Source of the DNA: Lysobacter sp. yr284
GTDB taxonomy: Bacteria > Pseudomonadota > Gammaproteobacteria > Xanthomonadales > Xanthomonadaceae
Assembly: GCF_900107375.1 (NCBI RefSeq)
Contig: NZ_FNPT01000015.1
Coordinates: 1 to 64,000, forward strand
DNA length: 64,000 nt
Direction of reading: 5' to 3'
Shown here: positions 1 to 9,486 of the stretch, piece by piece
Position numbering within the stretch: the stretch's first letter is position 1
Layout: each line of letters opens with the position of its first letter
Translations under genes and position numbers: made by a program
The notes under the pieces: model-generated
What the model was told of the DNA's origin: nothing
The model's database searches: none
What the model saw: only the letters and a program-made list of their open reading frames with translations

Positions 1-323
1 GACCGAAACGGGGCAGATCAACCCTACTTTTCTCTCTCTTTTCTCAGGGCGTTGGTTTTTTAGTCCAACGCGCGATTTCGCGTTTTCTTTGTTTTCAATG
101 ACTTAGCGTTGGTACAAATAGGGCGGTTTGATGGCATATATGCCCCTCAGAATCGGGATCAAACCGTCTGCCCATGCGTGCTTGCGAGACCACGAGGTAA
201 GGACTATAAGTTCTGCACCGGCTCGGCTACGCGCCCCGGTGTTTTGCCTGCATTGCCAATCGGCTCCAGGTGCCTGCTCTTCCGCTATGGCGGAGACAGG
301 ATTGCCTACCTCACGGAGCCGCT

Positions 324-632
324 ATGCCCAACCTTCAACGTCTTCGCGAACGCGCCTTCGTAGCCCAACAAGGCCGCTGCTGCTATTGCGGCCGTGCCAT
401 GTGGCTGCAATCTCCATCCGAACTTGATCTGCAGCCGCCCAGAACAATGTCACGGCAATGCACCGCTGAGCATTTGATCGCTCGTCACGAAGGCGGTCGT
501 AGCACCAGGGAAAACATTGCTGCCGCCTGTTGGCTCTGCAATCAGCGTCGGCATCGAAGAAGGCGCCCTCTTTCGCCCGATGCCTTTAGAGAACTGGTGG
601 CGGAGAGAATGGCTAAAGGGCGCTGGTGCTAA
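324..632 (+). CDS. HNH endonuclease family protein
   Basis: Predicted small nuclease of 102 residues. The sequence shows a zinc-knuckle pair CCYCG near the N-terminus, then EHLIARHEGG and a second pair CWLCNQRRH, which is the usual HNH layout (paired Cys, catalytic His, Asn, His). The ATG at 324 is chosen because CGGAG lies six bases upstream; an in-frame ATG at 270 has no such site and would add an unconserved-looking leader. It stands alone at the left edge of a decaying accessory region, so it may be a stray restriction or phage-type nuclease. Family assignment is good; substrate is unknown. Confidence 0.8.
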   Translation: MPNLQRLRERAFVAQQGRCCYCGRAMWLQSPSELDLQPPRTMSRQCTAEHLIARHEGGRSTRENIAAACWLCNQRRHRRRRPLSPDAFRELVAERMAKGRWC

Positions 633-648
633 CCCGTAATAGGACTCG

Positions 649-792
649 TTACTCCTCAAGCCAGTCGGCGTACGGCCTCAGATCCTCGACGTAGGGGAAC
701 AGGTCGCCGACCTCGTGTCTCACCTCTCTATCACCTGGAGCGATTCGAACGGAACGCCCCGCCGTCGCCAGCCGGACGGAGCGAACGTCCAA
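649..792 (-). CDS. possible short gene or gene remnant
   Basis: A 47-codon frame from a TTG, ending in a tryptophan- and acid-rich tail (PYVEDLRPYADWLEE). The open frame continues upstream without an ATG. The composition looks like the end of a real soluble protein, not random translation, but there is no convincing start or ribosome site. It may be the remnant of a gene that lost its 5' end. No family is recognised. Confidence 0.2.
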   Translation of the reverse strand: MDVRSVRLATAGRSVRIAPGDREVRHEVGDLFPYVEDLRPYADWLEE

Positions 793-980
793 GGTGTGTG
801 AGCTTGGACGTGTCGTGGAAACCGAAGTTGCGATTCCGAAGGGCCGTCTTGGGCAGCCACGGACGCAATTTAAAGTTACGACAACACCTTCTAAGCTACC
901 TTGGCCCGACGGAAAGCTGCTGACGTCGGGGAAAGAACCTCGCGCATTCCAGCGGCGACCTCTCGAACAAGGAAATTCTC

Positions 981-1199
981 ATGAACCAGAACATGGTGAA
1001 AGGTTTGGCGGTCGGGCTGCTCGCAGTGGGCGTGGGCTTGTGCAGTGCATACGCGTCGACTCCTGGCCCAGGCAGGGCATGCACCGTTGAGGAAGAAGGC
1101 TCCCGAGTACAAGTGGGCCTCAGGATCTACGAGTGCAGCGGCGAAAGATGGTCCGTCTATGCAATCTGCGACAGACAGGGCAGGTGCACCGTTCTCTGA
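981..1199 (+). CDS. small secreted Cys-containing protein
   Basis: 72 residues with a clear Sec signal peptide (hydrophobic core about residues 8-24, cleavage near AYAS). The mature part of about 47 residues has four cysteines (RACTVEEEG, YECSGER, AICDRQGRC) that could form two disulfides in the periplasm or outside. AAGGAAAT stands just before the ATG, supporting this start over the longer out-of-frame frame that overlaps it. A strong hairpin follows at 1225-1252. No family recognised; no partner gene adjacent. Confidence 0.7.
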   Translation: MNQNMVKGLAVGLLAVGVGLCSAYASTPGPGRACTVEEEGSRVQVGLRIYECSGERWSVYAICDRQGRCTVL

Positions 1200-1224
1200 G
1201 TTGATTGCATCTGAGTAACACACG

Positions 1225-1252
1225 CGCATCGGCCCCGCAGCGGGCCGATGCG
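1225..1252 (+). terminator. hairpin after small secreted protein gene
   Basis: Perfect 11-bp inverted repeat (CGCATCGGCCC / GGGCCGATGCG) with a six-base loop, 25 bp after the stop of the 981-1199 gene. There is no T-run, so termination is inferred from position and stem strength. Confidence 0.5.
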
Positions 1253-1278
1253 GGGCGACTGCGCGGCGCCGGTCGCGG

Positions 1279-1765
1279 TTATCCCGAGCGATTCGGAAGA
1301 AAGGCACCTCCGTCGCCAGCCGGCGGAATCAGTCCGCAGTCCATCGCCAACCGCGCCAGCGCGATGCCGGTCTGCACACGGCCATGACCTTCGCCTGCAC
1401 GGTGCGGATGGTGGACTCCGTCAGGTCCAGTTCCAGCGCGATCTCGCCGTTGCGTTTGCCCTGCACCATGAGCAGCGCGACCTCCAGCTGGCGCAGGCTG
1501 AGCTGGTCGAACGGCGTCGTCTCGAACAGCACCCGCGCCCAGCGCGTCGTCCAGATAGCGCGGTGCCCGGCGGCCACTTCCCGGACCGCCGCACGACCGT
1601 GCTGCCGTCGCGCCTTCGACACGTAGCCCATCGCGCCGGCCGCCAGCAGCCGACGCGGCACGGGGCAGCCCTCCAGCACCGAGACAATCAAGACCTTCAG
1701 GTCAGGGTGCGCCTCCAGCAACCGGCGCGTCATCTCCAGGCCGTCCATATCGGGACGGACTTAAC
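1279..1765 (-). pseudogene. response regulator (NarL/LuxR type), C-terminal half
   Basis: Begins abruptly inside a receiver domain at VRPDMDGLEMTRRLL, directly preceded by an in-frame TAA, so the N-terminal third with the phosphorylation site is missing. The rest of the receiver and a LuxR-type helix-turn-helix (FDQLSLRQLEVALLMVQGK, GEIALELDLTESTIRTVQAKV) follow. At least two frameshifts are visible: one near RYLDD around 1540-1560, and one just after QAKVM, beyond which the expected tail GIALARLAMDCGLI is in another frame that runs to 1279. The missing N-terminal part lies at 9836-9985 in the same orientation. Non-functional. Confidence 0.8.
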
Positions 1766-1966
1766 CAACACGCCCGTGCCGCCATCAACTTGATCATTTC
1801 AAGTTTGCTTTTCGCTGAGTCAAATCTCGGCGCAGCGCGGAGTATGGATAGACGAACGATGAAAACGTCTCGGCACACGCGCAAACAAAATCAGAAATTT
1901 CCTACAGCGCCGCTCCTTCCATATTTGCTAGCTTCTTCGGCCTCCCCCACACTGTAGGAGCGTGGG

Positions 1967-2449
1967 ATGGAAGATGCAGACGCTTCGTCCGCTATCAACT
2001 TCGACGTCGTGTCCCTCGGGGCAAAGCACTGGTGCGTCGTCGTGGACGGCTCACGATCACCAGTACCGTTTGCCAGCCGCGATGGCGCAGCAACTGCCGC
2101 CAGGGTGCAAGCACGGCAGCTCTGTTTGCATCGTGGGCTGCCCACGCTAGTACGAATCGTGAGCCCGAATGGCACGCTCAAACGCACAGATCGCTACACC
2201 CACAACACACTAAACGAAATCATGACTGTACCGTTAGCAGGCCGATTAACGGTCCCACAACCCGAGAAGCTTGCCAGCGACACTTGGTCAGAGAATGATG
2301 CGGCCAGACGCCACACGGATCCCGTGGTCCAACCCGACATCGACATGGAAACGTCCCGCTCTCCGCCTAGCCCGGCCGGCCCCGAACGTCCTACGCTCAA
2401 AAGTTGCTTGTCGCAGCCCGCCCCCTCCAGCACCTCCGGCTCGCTATAG
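1967..2449 (+). CDS. DUF2188-like small protein (uncertain)
   Basis: The N-terminal ~80 residues (HWCVVVDGSRSPVPFASR, then an alanine-rich helix, then LPTLVRIVSPNGTLKRTDRY) resemble the DUF2188 pattern: a W-V-V strand, a helix of regularly spaced alanines, and a strand ending in a G-x-I/L-x-x-x-x-x-Y motif. GGAG precedes the ATG by about seven bases. The last ~70 residues look non-coding in character, so the true gene may end earlier through a frameshift. Function of DUF2188 proteins is unknown. Confidence 0.35.
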   Translation: MEDADASSAINFDVVSLGAKHWCVVVDGSRSPVPFASRDGAATAARVQARQLCLHRGLPTLVRIVSPNGTLKRTDRYTHNTLNEIMTVPLAGRLTVPQPEKLASDTWSENDAARRHTDPVVQPDIDMETSRSPPSPAGPERPTLKSCLSQPAPSSTSGSL

Positions 2450-2485
2450 CGAGCTTCGCGTCTCCATTCTTTAAAGGGATAAACC

Positions 2486-5400
2486 GTGATATCACCCGCG
2501 ACCGGAACGCAACCGGGCCCCGATGCGATAAGCACGCGGCGCCTGCCCCCACGCGCGTCTTGGAGAACTGCCATCCTACGAGCGGCCTCGTTGGCGCTGC
2601 TCGCTTGCGCATCTTGGTCGGCCTCAGCATGCGAAGAAACCTACAAAAATGTGAGCCCAAACCACCTTCTGATGAATGGCACGTGCAAAACGCACGCAGA
2701 AGCGATGACAGCCTGCAAGGCAGTTGTAACAGCCTTGGGATACCCAGACCATTGCAAATACACACCGACCGCAGGCTGGCTGGATATAGGCGGAGGTAAA
2801 TGGTACTTCGTCAATTACAACTCCGATCCACAAAACGCCGAGCCTGAAAAGAACATGGGCGCTCCGGATTGCCCGGGGCAATGCTTCGGCGACCCGATCA
2901 ACGCCGGCAACGCCAACAAGTTCGAATCCAAAGTCGAGTACCGCGGTGACGGCCCGTTCCCGCTAGAGTTTTCCTGGACCTACAACTATCTGCTGCTTTG
3001 GGACACCCTGCCCCCGAATGCGTACGTACTAGGGGGGAATCGCACCTTCAACTATGGCAGCCGTGCCACACGCTGGGCCTTACCCACCGGAGCAACCAGG
3101 TTTTTCATTTCCCGTCCGGACGGGAAGGTCGCCGCGTTCAAGAAACCCGCTTCCGGCAATGAATGGGTTCCCTATACGGGCGTGACCACCCGCCTGCTTG
3201 AAACCCCCACTGGCTGGGAGTACGAAGACGAAGACGGACATTTCGAAGTCTTCGACAGCACCGGCTTGTTGACGCAGATCCGTAGCTCGGATGGATATCG
3301 CCAACTGCTGACCTACGACTCTGCAGGCCGTCTGAAAACCGTGACCGACCCGTTAGGGCGTCAGCTCGGCTTCCAGTACAACGCGGCCAATCTGATTTCA
3401 CAACTGGACCTGCCCGACGGACGAGCGATCAAGCTTGCCTACACACCGGAAAAACGACTCACTGTCGTCGAGTATCAGGACGGCACGAAGGTCAAGTACC
3501 TGTACGACGAAGTTGGATACATTGGCTCAAGCATGTACGTGACCGGCGCGCTCACCGGCGTGGAAGACGAATCGGGCGCTCGCTATTCCTCCACGCGTTA
3601 CTCGGCAGATCGCGCAAAAGGCACCGAGTTGGCCGGTTCGTTGGATCAGTACACCTCGAGCTACACCAGCTCGGACAACGGCACCTTCATGACGTACGCC
3701 CAAATCGGGTTACCGTCGGGCGCATCCAGGAAGCTCAATCTCGCCAGCGTCAACGGACGAATAGTACCGACGAAGATCGTCACCGAGTGTTCCGGATGTA
3801 CGCCGCGCACGGTCAGCTACACCTACGATCTCAACGGCCACTACGATGTGATCAACGACAACGGCGTTGTAACCGATTACGACTACGACGCGCGCGGGCG
3901 CTTGTTGAAACAGGTGGAGGCCGCGAGCGATACCTCCGGGCTCCGTCGCACCACCCAAACCGACTGGCATGCGGATTTCCGCGTGCCAACGGCGCGGCGC
4001 GTCTACGATGCAAGCAATGCACTGGCGATCAACGAGACCTGGACCTACAACGCCCGCGGCCAGGCGTTGACGCACAGTCAACTAGACGTATCCGGAACCG
4101 CCCCGCCCAGAACGATCACGACTACCTACTGCGAACAGGCTGACGTCGATGTCGGTCGCTGCCCGGTTATCGGCCTGCCTACGCTGATCGACGGGCCGCG
4201 GACTGATGTCGCCGATACGTTGAGCTACAACTATTATGCGTCCGACGACAGCGGCTGCGCCACGGGGCACAGCAGTTGCGACCACCGCAAGGGCGACCTG
4301 TGGAAGGCCACCAACGCACTAGGACAGGTAGTTCTCGAAGCGCTGCGTTACAACGGCGCGGGCCAATTGCTATCGTCCAAGGACGCCAACGGCGCGATCA
4401 AGGATTACGAGTATCACGCGCGCGGATGGCCGACTGCGGTCAAGGTGCGCGGTTCCGACGACAGCGCCGAGACCGATGATCGGATCACCCGCATCGACTA
4501 CCGCCCTACTGGCCTGATCGATCGGGTCACGCTGCCCGATGGCGACTATCTGCGTTATGCCTATGACGACGCGCATCGCCTGACCGACGTGTTCGACCAG
4601 GCGGGCAACACACTGCATTACACCCTCGACGCGGCCGGAAACCGAAAGCAGGAAGACGTCAAAACCGCGTCTGGCACGCTGAAGTACACCATGTCGCGCG
4701 TCTACAATCTCTACGACGAACTGAGCGCGATCAAGGACGCCTCGCAGAACGCGACCAGCTTCACGTACGACGCCATGGGTAACCCGGACCGGACTACCAA
4801 TGCGCTGGGCAGGATCACCGACCAGGATTACGATCCGCTCGGGCGCCTGGTGCGCACCTTGCAAGACGTGGGCGGCGTGGGAGCTCAGATGGATGTTCGC
4901 TATAACACCCGCGATCAGATCATCCAGGTGACCGACCCGAACCGGTTGGCGACCCAGTACCGCTACAACGGTTTTGGCGACCATCTCCAGTTGGAAAGTC
5001 CCGACACCGGGGTCACCGACTACACGTACGATGCCGCCGGCCAACTGGCGACCAAAAAAGATGCCAACGACGCGGCCGTGAATCGCTACACCTACGACGC
5101 GCTGGGTCGACAGAAGGCGATCTTCTACGCCGCGAGCGGCCCGGCCGATGTCGAGTACGACTACGACACGGTCAACACCGAATGCACCGCCGGACAGACC
5201 TTCGCCCTGGGTCGCCTGACCTCGAGCCGGACCGAAGGCAACGAGCTGAAGTACTGCTACGACCGCTTCGGACAGATCGTGCGCAAGGTGCAGATCGTCG
5301 CGGGCAAGAGCTTCACTCTGAAATACGCCTACACCATCGGCGGTCACCTCTATACCGTCATCTACCCCGACGGCACCACGGCGGACTACGCTCGCGACGC

Positions 5401-6880
5401 GCAAGCGCGCATCAAGGAGATCGGGGTGCGTCCGAATGGCGGTACCCGCACGGTGCTGTTAAACAATGCGACCTACGACCCCTTCGGTCCGGTGACCGGC
5501 TGGACCTATGGCAACGGCCGTACCCTGAGCCGTACTTACGATCTGGACTACCGGCCCAAGACCATCTTCGACGCCGCGAGTGGCGGCTTGTCGCTGGGCT
5601 ACGGCTACAACGCCGCAGGCGAATTGACTGAGCTGAAGGATGGCCTGCAAAGCACGGTCCAGGCTACTTATGTCCACGACACGTTAGGGCGGCTGGCGAT
5701 CACCAAGCAGCCCAACGGCGCCCCGATGGAGACCTACACCTACGACAAAACCGGAAACCGGACCAGTCTGCAACGTGGCACCACCACTGCTGAGACCTAC
5801 GCGTACCCCTGGAGTAACCATCGTCTCGGCAGCGTGGCGGGAGTGGCTCGGGGTTACGACGCGGTCGGCAACACCACGAGCATCGGCAGCACCGCACGCG
5901 AGTTCCTCTACGAGGGCAGCGACCGGCTCAGTCAGGTCAAGCAGAATGGCGTTGTCGGTGCACGATATCGATATAACGCCCTTGGCGAGCGCGTTGCTAT
6001 CGAGAACGGCGCCGGCTCGGTGCTGACCTATACGCTGTACGATGAAGACGGCAACTGGATCGGCGACTACGACGCCAACGGCGCAGCCCAACGGCAGGCC
6101 ATCTGGTTCGACGACTCGCTGGCCGGTCTGCTGGTGGGCAGCGAGAGTGCACAAACAGTGATGTACGTAGAGTCCGATCATCTCGGCACGCCGCGGGCCG
6201 TTATCGACCCAACTCGTAACACCGCGATCTGGACCTGGAACGCAAAGAGCGAGGCCTTCGGCAACGACCCCCCGAATCAAGATCCCGATCTGGACGGCAC
6301 CGTGTTCGTGTTCAACATGCGGTTTCTGGGGCAGCGTTACGATGTGGCCACGGGATTGAATTACAACTATTTTCGAGATTATGACCCCGCCACAGGGCGA
6401 TACTTACAGAGCGACCCAACTGGTTTGAATGCAGGCCCTAGCACATATGCATATGTTGACGGGAGCCCTCTGACGCTTTCCGACCCGAATGGTTTGGCCG
6501 CTCTATCGATTCCCATCGGCCCTGCTCTTCCGGAACTTAGATGGCTATTGGCTGGCGCTCGAATTGCGAGCCCGGCTCTTTTAGCTCTTTCTATCCCGGG
6601 AGATACGCCCCGAACGCAACCGAGAGCGGTGCCTTACCCAGAGAGGCAGCGCGGAAAATATACCTGCATCTGTCGAGCCGATAGAAATGGAAGAAGTCCA
6701 GACAATTGTTCAATCGATGACCAGGAGTTTGCGTTCGGCTACGGCGAGGGCCCTGACTTGCAGTCCGCAAAGAGAGCCGCCGAAAAAAGTGCGAAAGAGG
6801 CGCTTGGCGCCAAATCTGTCCACCACGTCACATGCAGGTGCACGAACCCTAAGGGCGATCGCATAAACCCAACCAAGTAA
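2486..6880 (+). CDS. RHS/YD-repeat polymorphic toxin protein
   Basis: 1464 residues, GTG start with AAAGGGA upstream. The order is a Sec-type signal (hydrophobic stretch about residues 28-48), a DUF6531-like N-terminal module (about 130-175, GDPINAGNANKFE), some thousand residues of YD repeats (many copies of Y-D-x-x-G-R/N) that form the RHS shell, the conserved RHS core end (RFLGQRYDVATGLNYN, then GRYLQSDPTGL, about 1277-1312), and a variable C-terminal domain of about 150 residues. That tail has CICR, CS and CRCT cysteine groups and an alanine/lysine helix; its activity is not recognised. No VgrG, PAAR or T6SS gene is nearby. The next gene is probably its immunity partner. Confidence 0.9.
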   Translation: MISPATGTQPGPDAISTRRLPPRASWRTAILRAASLALLACASWSASACEETYKNVSPNHLLMNGTCKTHAEAMTACKAVVTALGYPDHCKYTPTAGWLDIGGGKWYFVNYNSDPQNAEPEKNMGAPDCPGQCFGDPINAGNANKFESKVEYRGDGPFPLEFSWTYNYLLLWDTLPPNAYVLGGNRTFNYGSRATRWALPTGATRFFISRPDGKVAAFKKPASGNEWVPYTGVTTRLLETPTGWEYEDEDGHFEVFDSTGLLTQIRSSDGYRQLLTYDSAGRLKTVTDPLGRQLGFQYNAANLISQLDLPDGRAIKLAYTPEKRLTVVEYQDGTKVKYLYDEVGYIGSSMYVTGALTGVEDESGARYSSTRYSADRAKGTELAGSLDQYTSSYTSSDNGTFMTYAQIGLPSGASRKLNLASVNGRIVPTKIVTECSGCTPRTVSYTYDLNGHYDVINDNGVVTDYDYDARGRLLKQVEAASDTSGLRRTTQTDWHADFRVPTARRVYDASNALAINETWTYNARGQALTHSQLDVSGTAPPRTITTTYCEQADVDVGRCPVIGLPTLIDGPRTDVADTLSYNYYASDDSGCATGHSSCDHRKGDLWKATNALGQVVLEALRYNGAGQLLSSKDANGAIKDYEYHARGWPTAVKVRGSDDSAETDDRITRIDYRPTGLIDRVTLPDGDYLRYAYDDAHRLTDVFDQAGNTLHYTLDAAGNRKQEDVKTASGTLKYTMSRVYNLYDELSAIKDASQNATSFTYDAMGNPDRTTNALGRITDQDYDPLGRLVRTLQDVGGVGAQMDVRYNTRDQIIQVTDPNRLATQYRYNGFGDHLQLESPDTGVTDYTYDAAGQLATKKDANDAAVNRYTYDALGRQKAIFYAASGPADVEYDYDTVNTECTAGQTFALGRLTSSRTEGNELKYCYDRFGQIVRKVQIVAGKSFTLKYAYTIGGHLYTVIYPDGTTADYARDAQARIKEIGVRPNGGTRTVLLNNATYDPFGPVTGWTYGNGRTLSRTYDLDYRPKTIFDAASGGLSLGYGYNAAGELTELKDGLQSTVQATYVHDTLGRLAITKQPNGAPMETYTYDKTGNRTSLQRGTTTAETYAYPWSNHRLGSVAGVARGYDAVGNTTSIGSTAREFLYEGSDRLSQVKQNGVVGARYRYNALGERVAIENGAGSVLTYTLYDEDGNWIGDYDANGAAQRQAIWFDDSLAGLLVGSESAQTVMYVESDHLGTPRAVIDPTRNTAIWTWNAKSEAFGNDPPNQDPDLDGTVFVFNMRFLGQRYDVATGLNYNYFRDYDPATGRYLQSDPTGLNAGPSTYAYVDGSPLTLSDPNGLAALSIPIGPALPELRWLLAGARIASPALLALSIPGDTPRTQPRAVPYPERQRGKYTCICRADRNGRSPDNCSIDDQEFAFGYGEGPDLQSAKRAAEKSAKEALGAKSVHHVTCRCTNPKGDRINPTK

Positions 6881-6895
6881 AACTGAGTTCACTTT

Positions 6896-7366
6896 ATGGC
6901 CAATCTTTATTTAAGACATCAGCTCGATCTCGCGATTGAGCAAATAAATTCGGGAAGTTGCTCCGTTGCAAAGGACATCCTCGAACCTCTCGTAAAGCTT
7001 CTAGTGCCAGAAGCGATTTACCTTTATTCAACATTTAGCATCGCAGGTACGGAATCGGATACTGACTTTGAGAGGCGCAGTATTTCCTTGCTCAACGATG
7101 CGGCAATGCTTGGCTACGCACCGGCCATGCATGCTCTTGGCGAGTATTACGAAAGCGGTGACTTGTTAGGCATTGATATGAAAAAAGCTGAGTTACTATT
7201 TAGCTCAGCCGCTGCTCAAGGGCATATGCGTTCGAAGTTCAGGCATGGACTGATTCTTCTTGATGACCAACGGCCAAGCAGTCGAGACCAGGCACAGCGC
7301 TTGATTCGAGAGGCTGCTGAAGCAGGAATTGAAGAAGCTGCCGACTTTTTAAGAGAGATGGAGTAG
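6896..7366 (+). CDS. Sel1-like repeat protein, putative RHS immunity protein
   Basis: 156 residues of alpha-helical Sel1/TPR-type repeats: ALGEYYESGDLLGIDMKKA is a canonical repeat, flanked by degenerate ones. There is no signal peptide, so it is cytoplasmic. It starts 15 bp after the RHS stop and a strong terminator follows, so the two form one unit. Its base composition is visibly more AT-rich than most of the window (runs such as TTTATTTAAGACA), typical of laterally acquired immunity genes. The immunity role is inferred from position only. Confidence 0.75.
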   Translation: MANLYLRHQLDLAIEQINSGSCSVAKDILEPLVKLLVPEAIYLYSTFSIAGTESDTDFERRSISLLNDAAMLGYAPAMHALGEYYESGDLLGIDMKKAELLFSSAAAQGHMRSKFRHGLILLDDQRPSSRDQAQRLIREAAEAGIEEAADFLREME

Positions 7367-7414
7367 TTAGCCATAACACATATCAGGGCCCCTCTGGCTA
7401 CCAATCATTGAAAA

Positions 7415-7449
7415 ACTTAAAGGCCTCGGAGAACGGGGCCTTTCTTTTG
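7415..7449 (+). terminator. rho-independent terminator of the RHS-immunity unit
   Basis: AAAGGCC (7419-7425) pairs with GGCCTTT (7437-7443) around an 11-base loop and is followed by CTTTT. It lies about 50 bp after the Sel1 gene stop and also reads as a hairpin for minus-strand transcription. Confidence 0.75.
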
Positions 7450-7751
7450 TGATCGCCGAAACCAATATGCAGCCTGGCCCTTTGCAAATCGCTCGCTGAC
7501 ATGGCGAAGGCGAGGATCCGCGAACGTCTGCACGATGTTGGATACGTTGTTGAGCTGATACGCGATCTCGTCCTGCGCATCCGAAGCGAAGTCTGCAACG
7601 CCCAGCCCCTCCTGAGGCTGCTCGACCTGCAAGTGCGTCGACCTTCCGCCTGAGATGAGCTTTGAATCGCCCAGGGTTCCGTAGACATATCGCAGCTATC
7701 TTTGGGCCCCGGCAACGGTGCCTTCCTTTTGCGCAGATGACTAGCCGATTG

Positions 7752-8215
7752 CTACGGCACCGCCTGCCGCTGTTCCCGCAGTTGTCGACCGAGCGAGCGC
7801 ACTCTCGCGTCGCCGAGCGCACCGGCCACTTGACCAGCGCTGATGCCCATGCGGTCCAACCTGCCAATTCATCCTATAGGTCGATAGCGAAGTCGGCCAA
7901 TCCGCTCGCTTCGGTTGCCGCTTCGGCCTGGGCGTAGGCGGTTCGCCCGCTCGATACGAACGCGACCTCGACGGGATGGAACACCGCCTCCTGCGTCCCG
8001 GCATCAGCCGCCATCGCGCGGCCGAGCATGACGCGCCTACGCGACGACCGGCGCGCTGACGGCGCCGGCTCCATTCGCACCTCCCGCCATCCGCACAACC
8101 AGCCGATGTCGGCGCAGACCTTCAGTAGCTTCGCCTCCAGGCTGTCGCCCAGGCGGGCCGTCTGCTTGCGCATCCGCGCAGCGTGCCGCGGTTGATTGCG
8201 CTTCTTACTCTTCAT
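7752..8215 (-). pseudogene. unknown protein, pseudogene copy 1
   Basis: Starts with ATG at 8215 and reads through a basic N-terminus (RNQPRHAARMRKQ), the segment DSLEAKLLKVCADIGW and PVEVAFVSSGRTAYAQAEA. It reaches an in-frame TAG after ADFAIDL (about 7872) and then shifts frame before GISAGQVAGALGD, ending at a TAG at 7752. A second damaged copy is at 10881-11378 in the same orientation, and similarity in this frame over the full length shows it was coding. Family not recognised; the ancestor was about 165 residues. Confidence 0.6.
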
Positions 8216-8405
8216 GCTGCTTGTGCTCGTACTTGACCTGCGAACACGATGCGGCCAGGTCGGCAGGAGCTCAAGCGCTTTCGCGATGCCGTGACGGTGG
8301 TGATGTTGGTGACGATTGCTCTCCTATTTTTAGTTCGGGGAAAGGGGTACATGTCCGGCAGGGCATGTCCTTCTCATCGAGATTGAACATAGAGGAGCAA
8401 CCGTC

Positions 8406-8459
8406 GCGAGCGTCACCATCATCACGAAGGATAGGCGCTGTAATGGTGGTGACGCTCGC
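8406..8459 (-). repeat. inverted repeat after secreted-protein gene
   Basis: Arms of 17 bases (GCGAGCGTCACCATCAT and its near-complement ending GACGCTCGC) with one mismatch and a 20-base spacer, starting 11 bp past the stop of the 8471-8917 gene. Similar arms (CGTCACCACCATCAC) appear alone near 9185 and, inverted, near 8288. It could serve as a terminator or be a member of a small palindromic repeat family. Confidence 0.4.
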
Positions 8460-8470
8460 CGTACTTCAGG

Positions 8471-8917
8471 TTACTGCTCAACACCAACAACGGACAGAAT
8501 CGTGTTTCCCGACGGCGAATACTCGATGAAGGCTGGCTGGTCGTGGGTTACGGTATCGAACTGGACGGCGATTCTGAAGTAGGTGTTCCTTCCGCCGACG
8601 ATCCACGGAATGTAGGTGGTGTACCAGTTCCTGGGGTGCTCGCATTGGACGACCGTCCACTTCCCCGTATCGTGATTCTGCACATACAGGCATCCATACG
8701 GCGGGGCGCCCGCGACGCGGTTCCAGGTCCAGTGGACGTTCGTGGAACCGACGCCCCCTCGGGGCGTGTACACCGTTTGCGGAGACGCCCAGATGTCCAT
8801 CGAGTATCCGCCCGAACTAGCGGCCGCCGCAGCTTCGCTCGCGGTAGCCGCAGTCGAGGACAGTGCGCCCATGGCGATCATCGCCAAGGTCAGCTTCGCT
8901 TTGCAGAAGAAGTTCAT
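8471..8917 (-). CDS. secreted protein of unknown function
   Basis: 148 residues. ATG at 8917 is preferred over the TTG two codons upstream because AAGGATTG stands seven bases before it. A signal peptide covers about residues 1-27 (AMIAMGALSSTAATASEA). The mature part is rich in Trp, Tyr and Thr, with two cysteines (YGCLYVQ, VVQCEHPRNW) that could pair, and looks like an all-beta exported domain. No family recognised. It stands alone inside the 8-kb insertion. Confidence 0.7.
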   Translation of the reverse strand: MNFFCKAKLTLAMIAMGALSSTAATASEAAAAASSGGYSMDIWASPQTVYTPRGGVGSTNVHWTWNRVAGAPPYGCLYVQNHDTGKWTVVQCEHPRNWYTTYIPWIVGGRNTYFRIAVQFDTVTHDQPAFIEYSPSGNTILSVVGVEQ

Positions 8918-9486
8918 GTTCAATCCTTGTCTAGGTTCTGAGAGGGGAATTCCGGTAGACCCGGCTATCCCTATGCGCCTGTGGCCTCGCTCTTGGGTCG
9001 GCCGGCTTCCATGCCTTTAGCTACTCGGAAAAGCCGGCCGAATGGGCTCACGCTCTTCTTCACTCAGACCTTTCGCATCTGAACGTTCCTCATGCGCTCC
9101 CACGTTTAGTCCGATGAGCGGATGTATGCGCCGCGACGCGTGCCCTACCCTCCCAGACGAAACACAAAGTAAGAGCCGTCACGAACGTCACCACCATCAC
9201 AGACTCGGGGCGCCGTGACCGTCGCAACACTTGTGAGGGCATAGCCCGACCTTCACCTAATCGCGGAAACGAAGGTGCACTCCCCTTCGCATGCACCGCC
9301 CCTAGCCCCGATCCCATCCCGCCCTGCCCCTATCCCGTCGCCCAGTTGCAAGCCGCACTTCTGTTGCACGCGCTGCACCCATGGGTGCTTTCTTCAAAAT
9401 AGTTTGAAAGACATCCGTTGCCGATTCTGTCGGAATGCCGGCTACGGAGAAGCGCTATCCAGCGCTTCCCATCTGGAGACCAGAAA
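8918..9486. other. intergenic, no gene seen
   Basis: About 570 bp without a credible frame on either strand. It contains the upstream region of the 8471-8917 gene and one isolated CGTCACCACCATCAC arm near 9185. Confidence 0.5.

Noticed and set aside
49-71. Hairpin GCGTTGG / CCAACGC near the left edge, considered as a terminator or attachment site.
   Set aside because: The stem is short, the T-run lies in the loop, and no upstream gene is visible in the window to assign it to.
2194-2765. Minus-strand frames of 122-126 codons just upstream of and into the RHS gene.
   Set aside because: No ribosome sites, no domain features, and they overlap the RHS start and signal-peptide region.
4370-5404. 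344-codon minus-strand frame inside the RHS gene.
   Set aside because: Shadow of the repetitive YD coding strand; no start signal and valine/arginine-rich composition typical of antisense translation.
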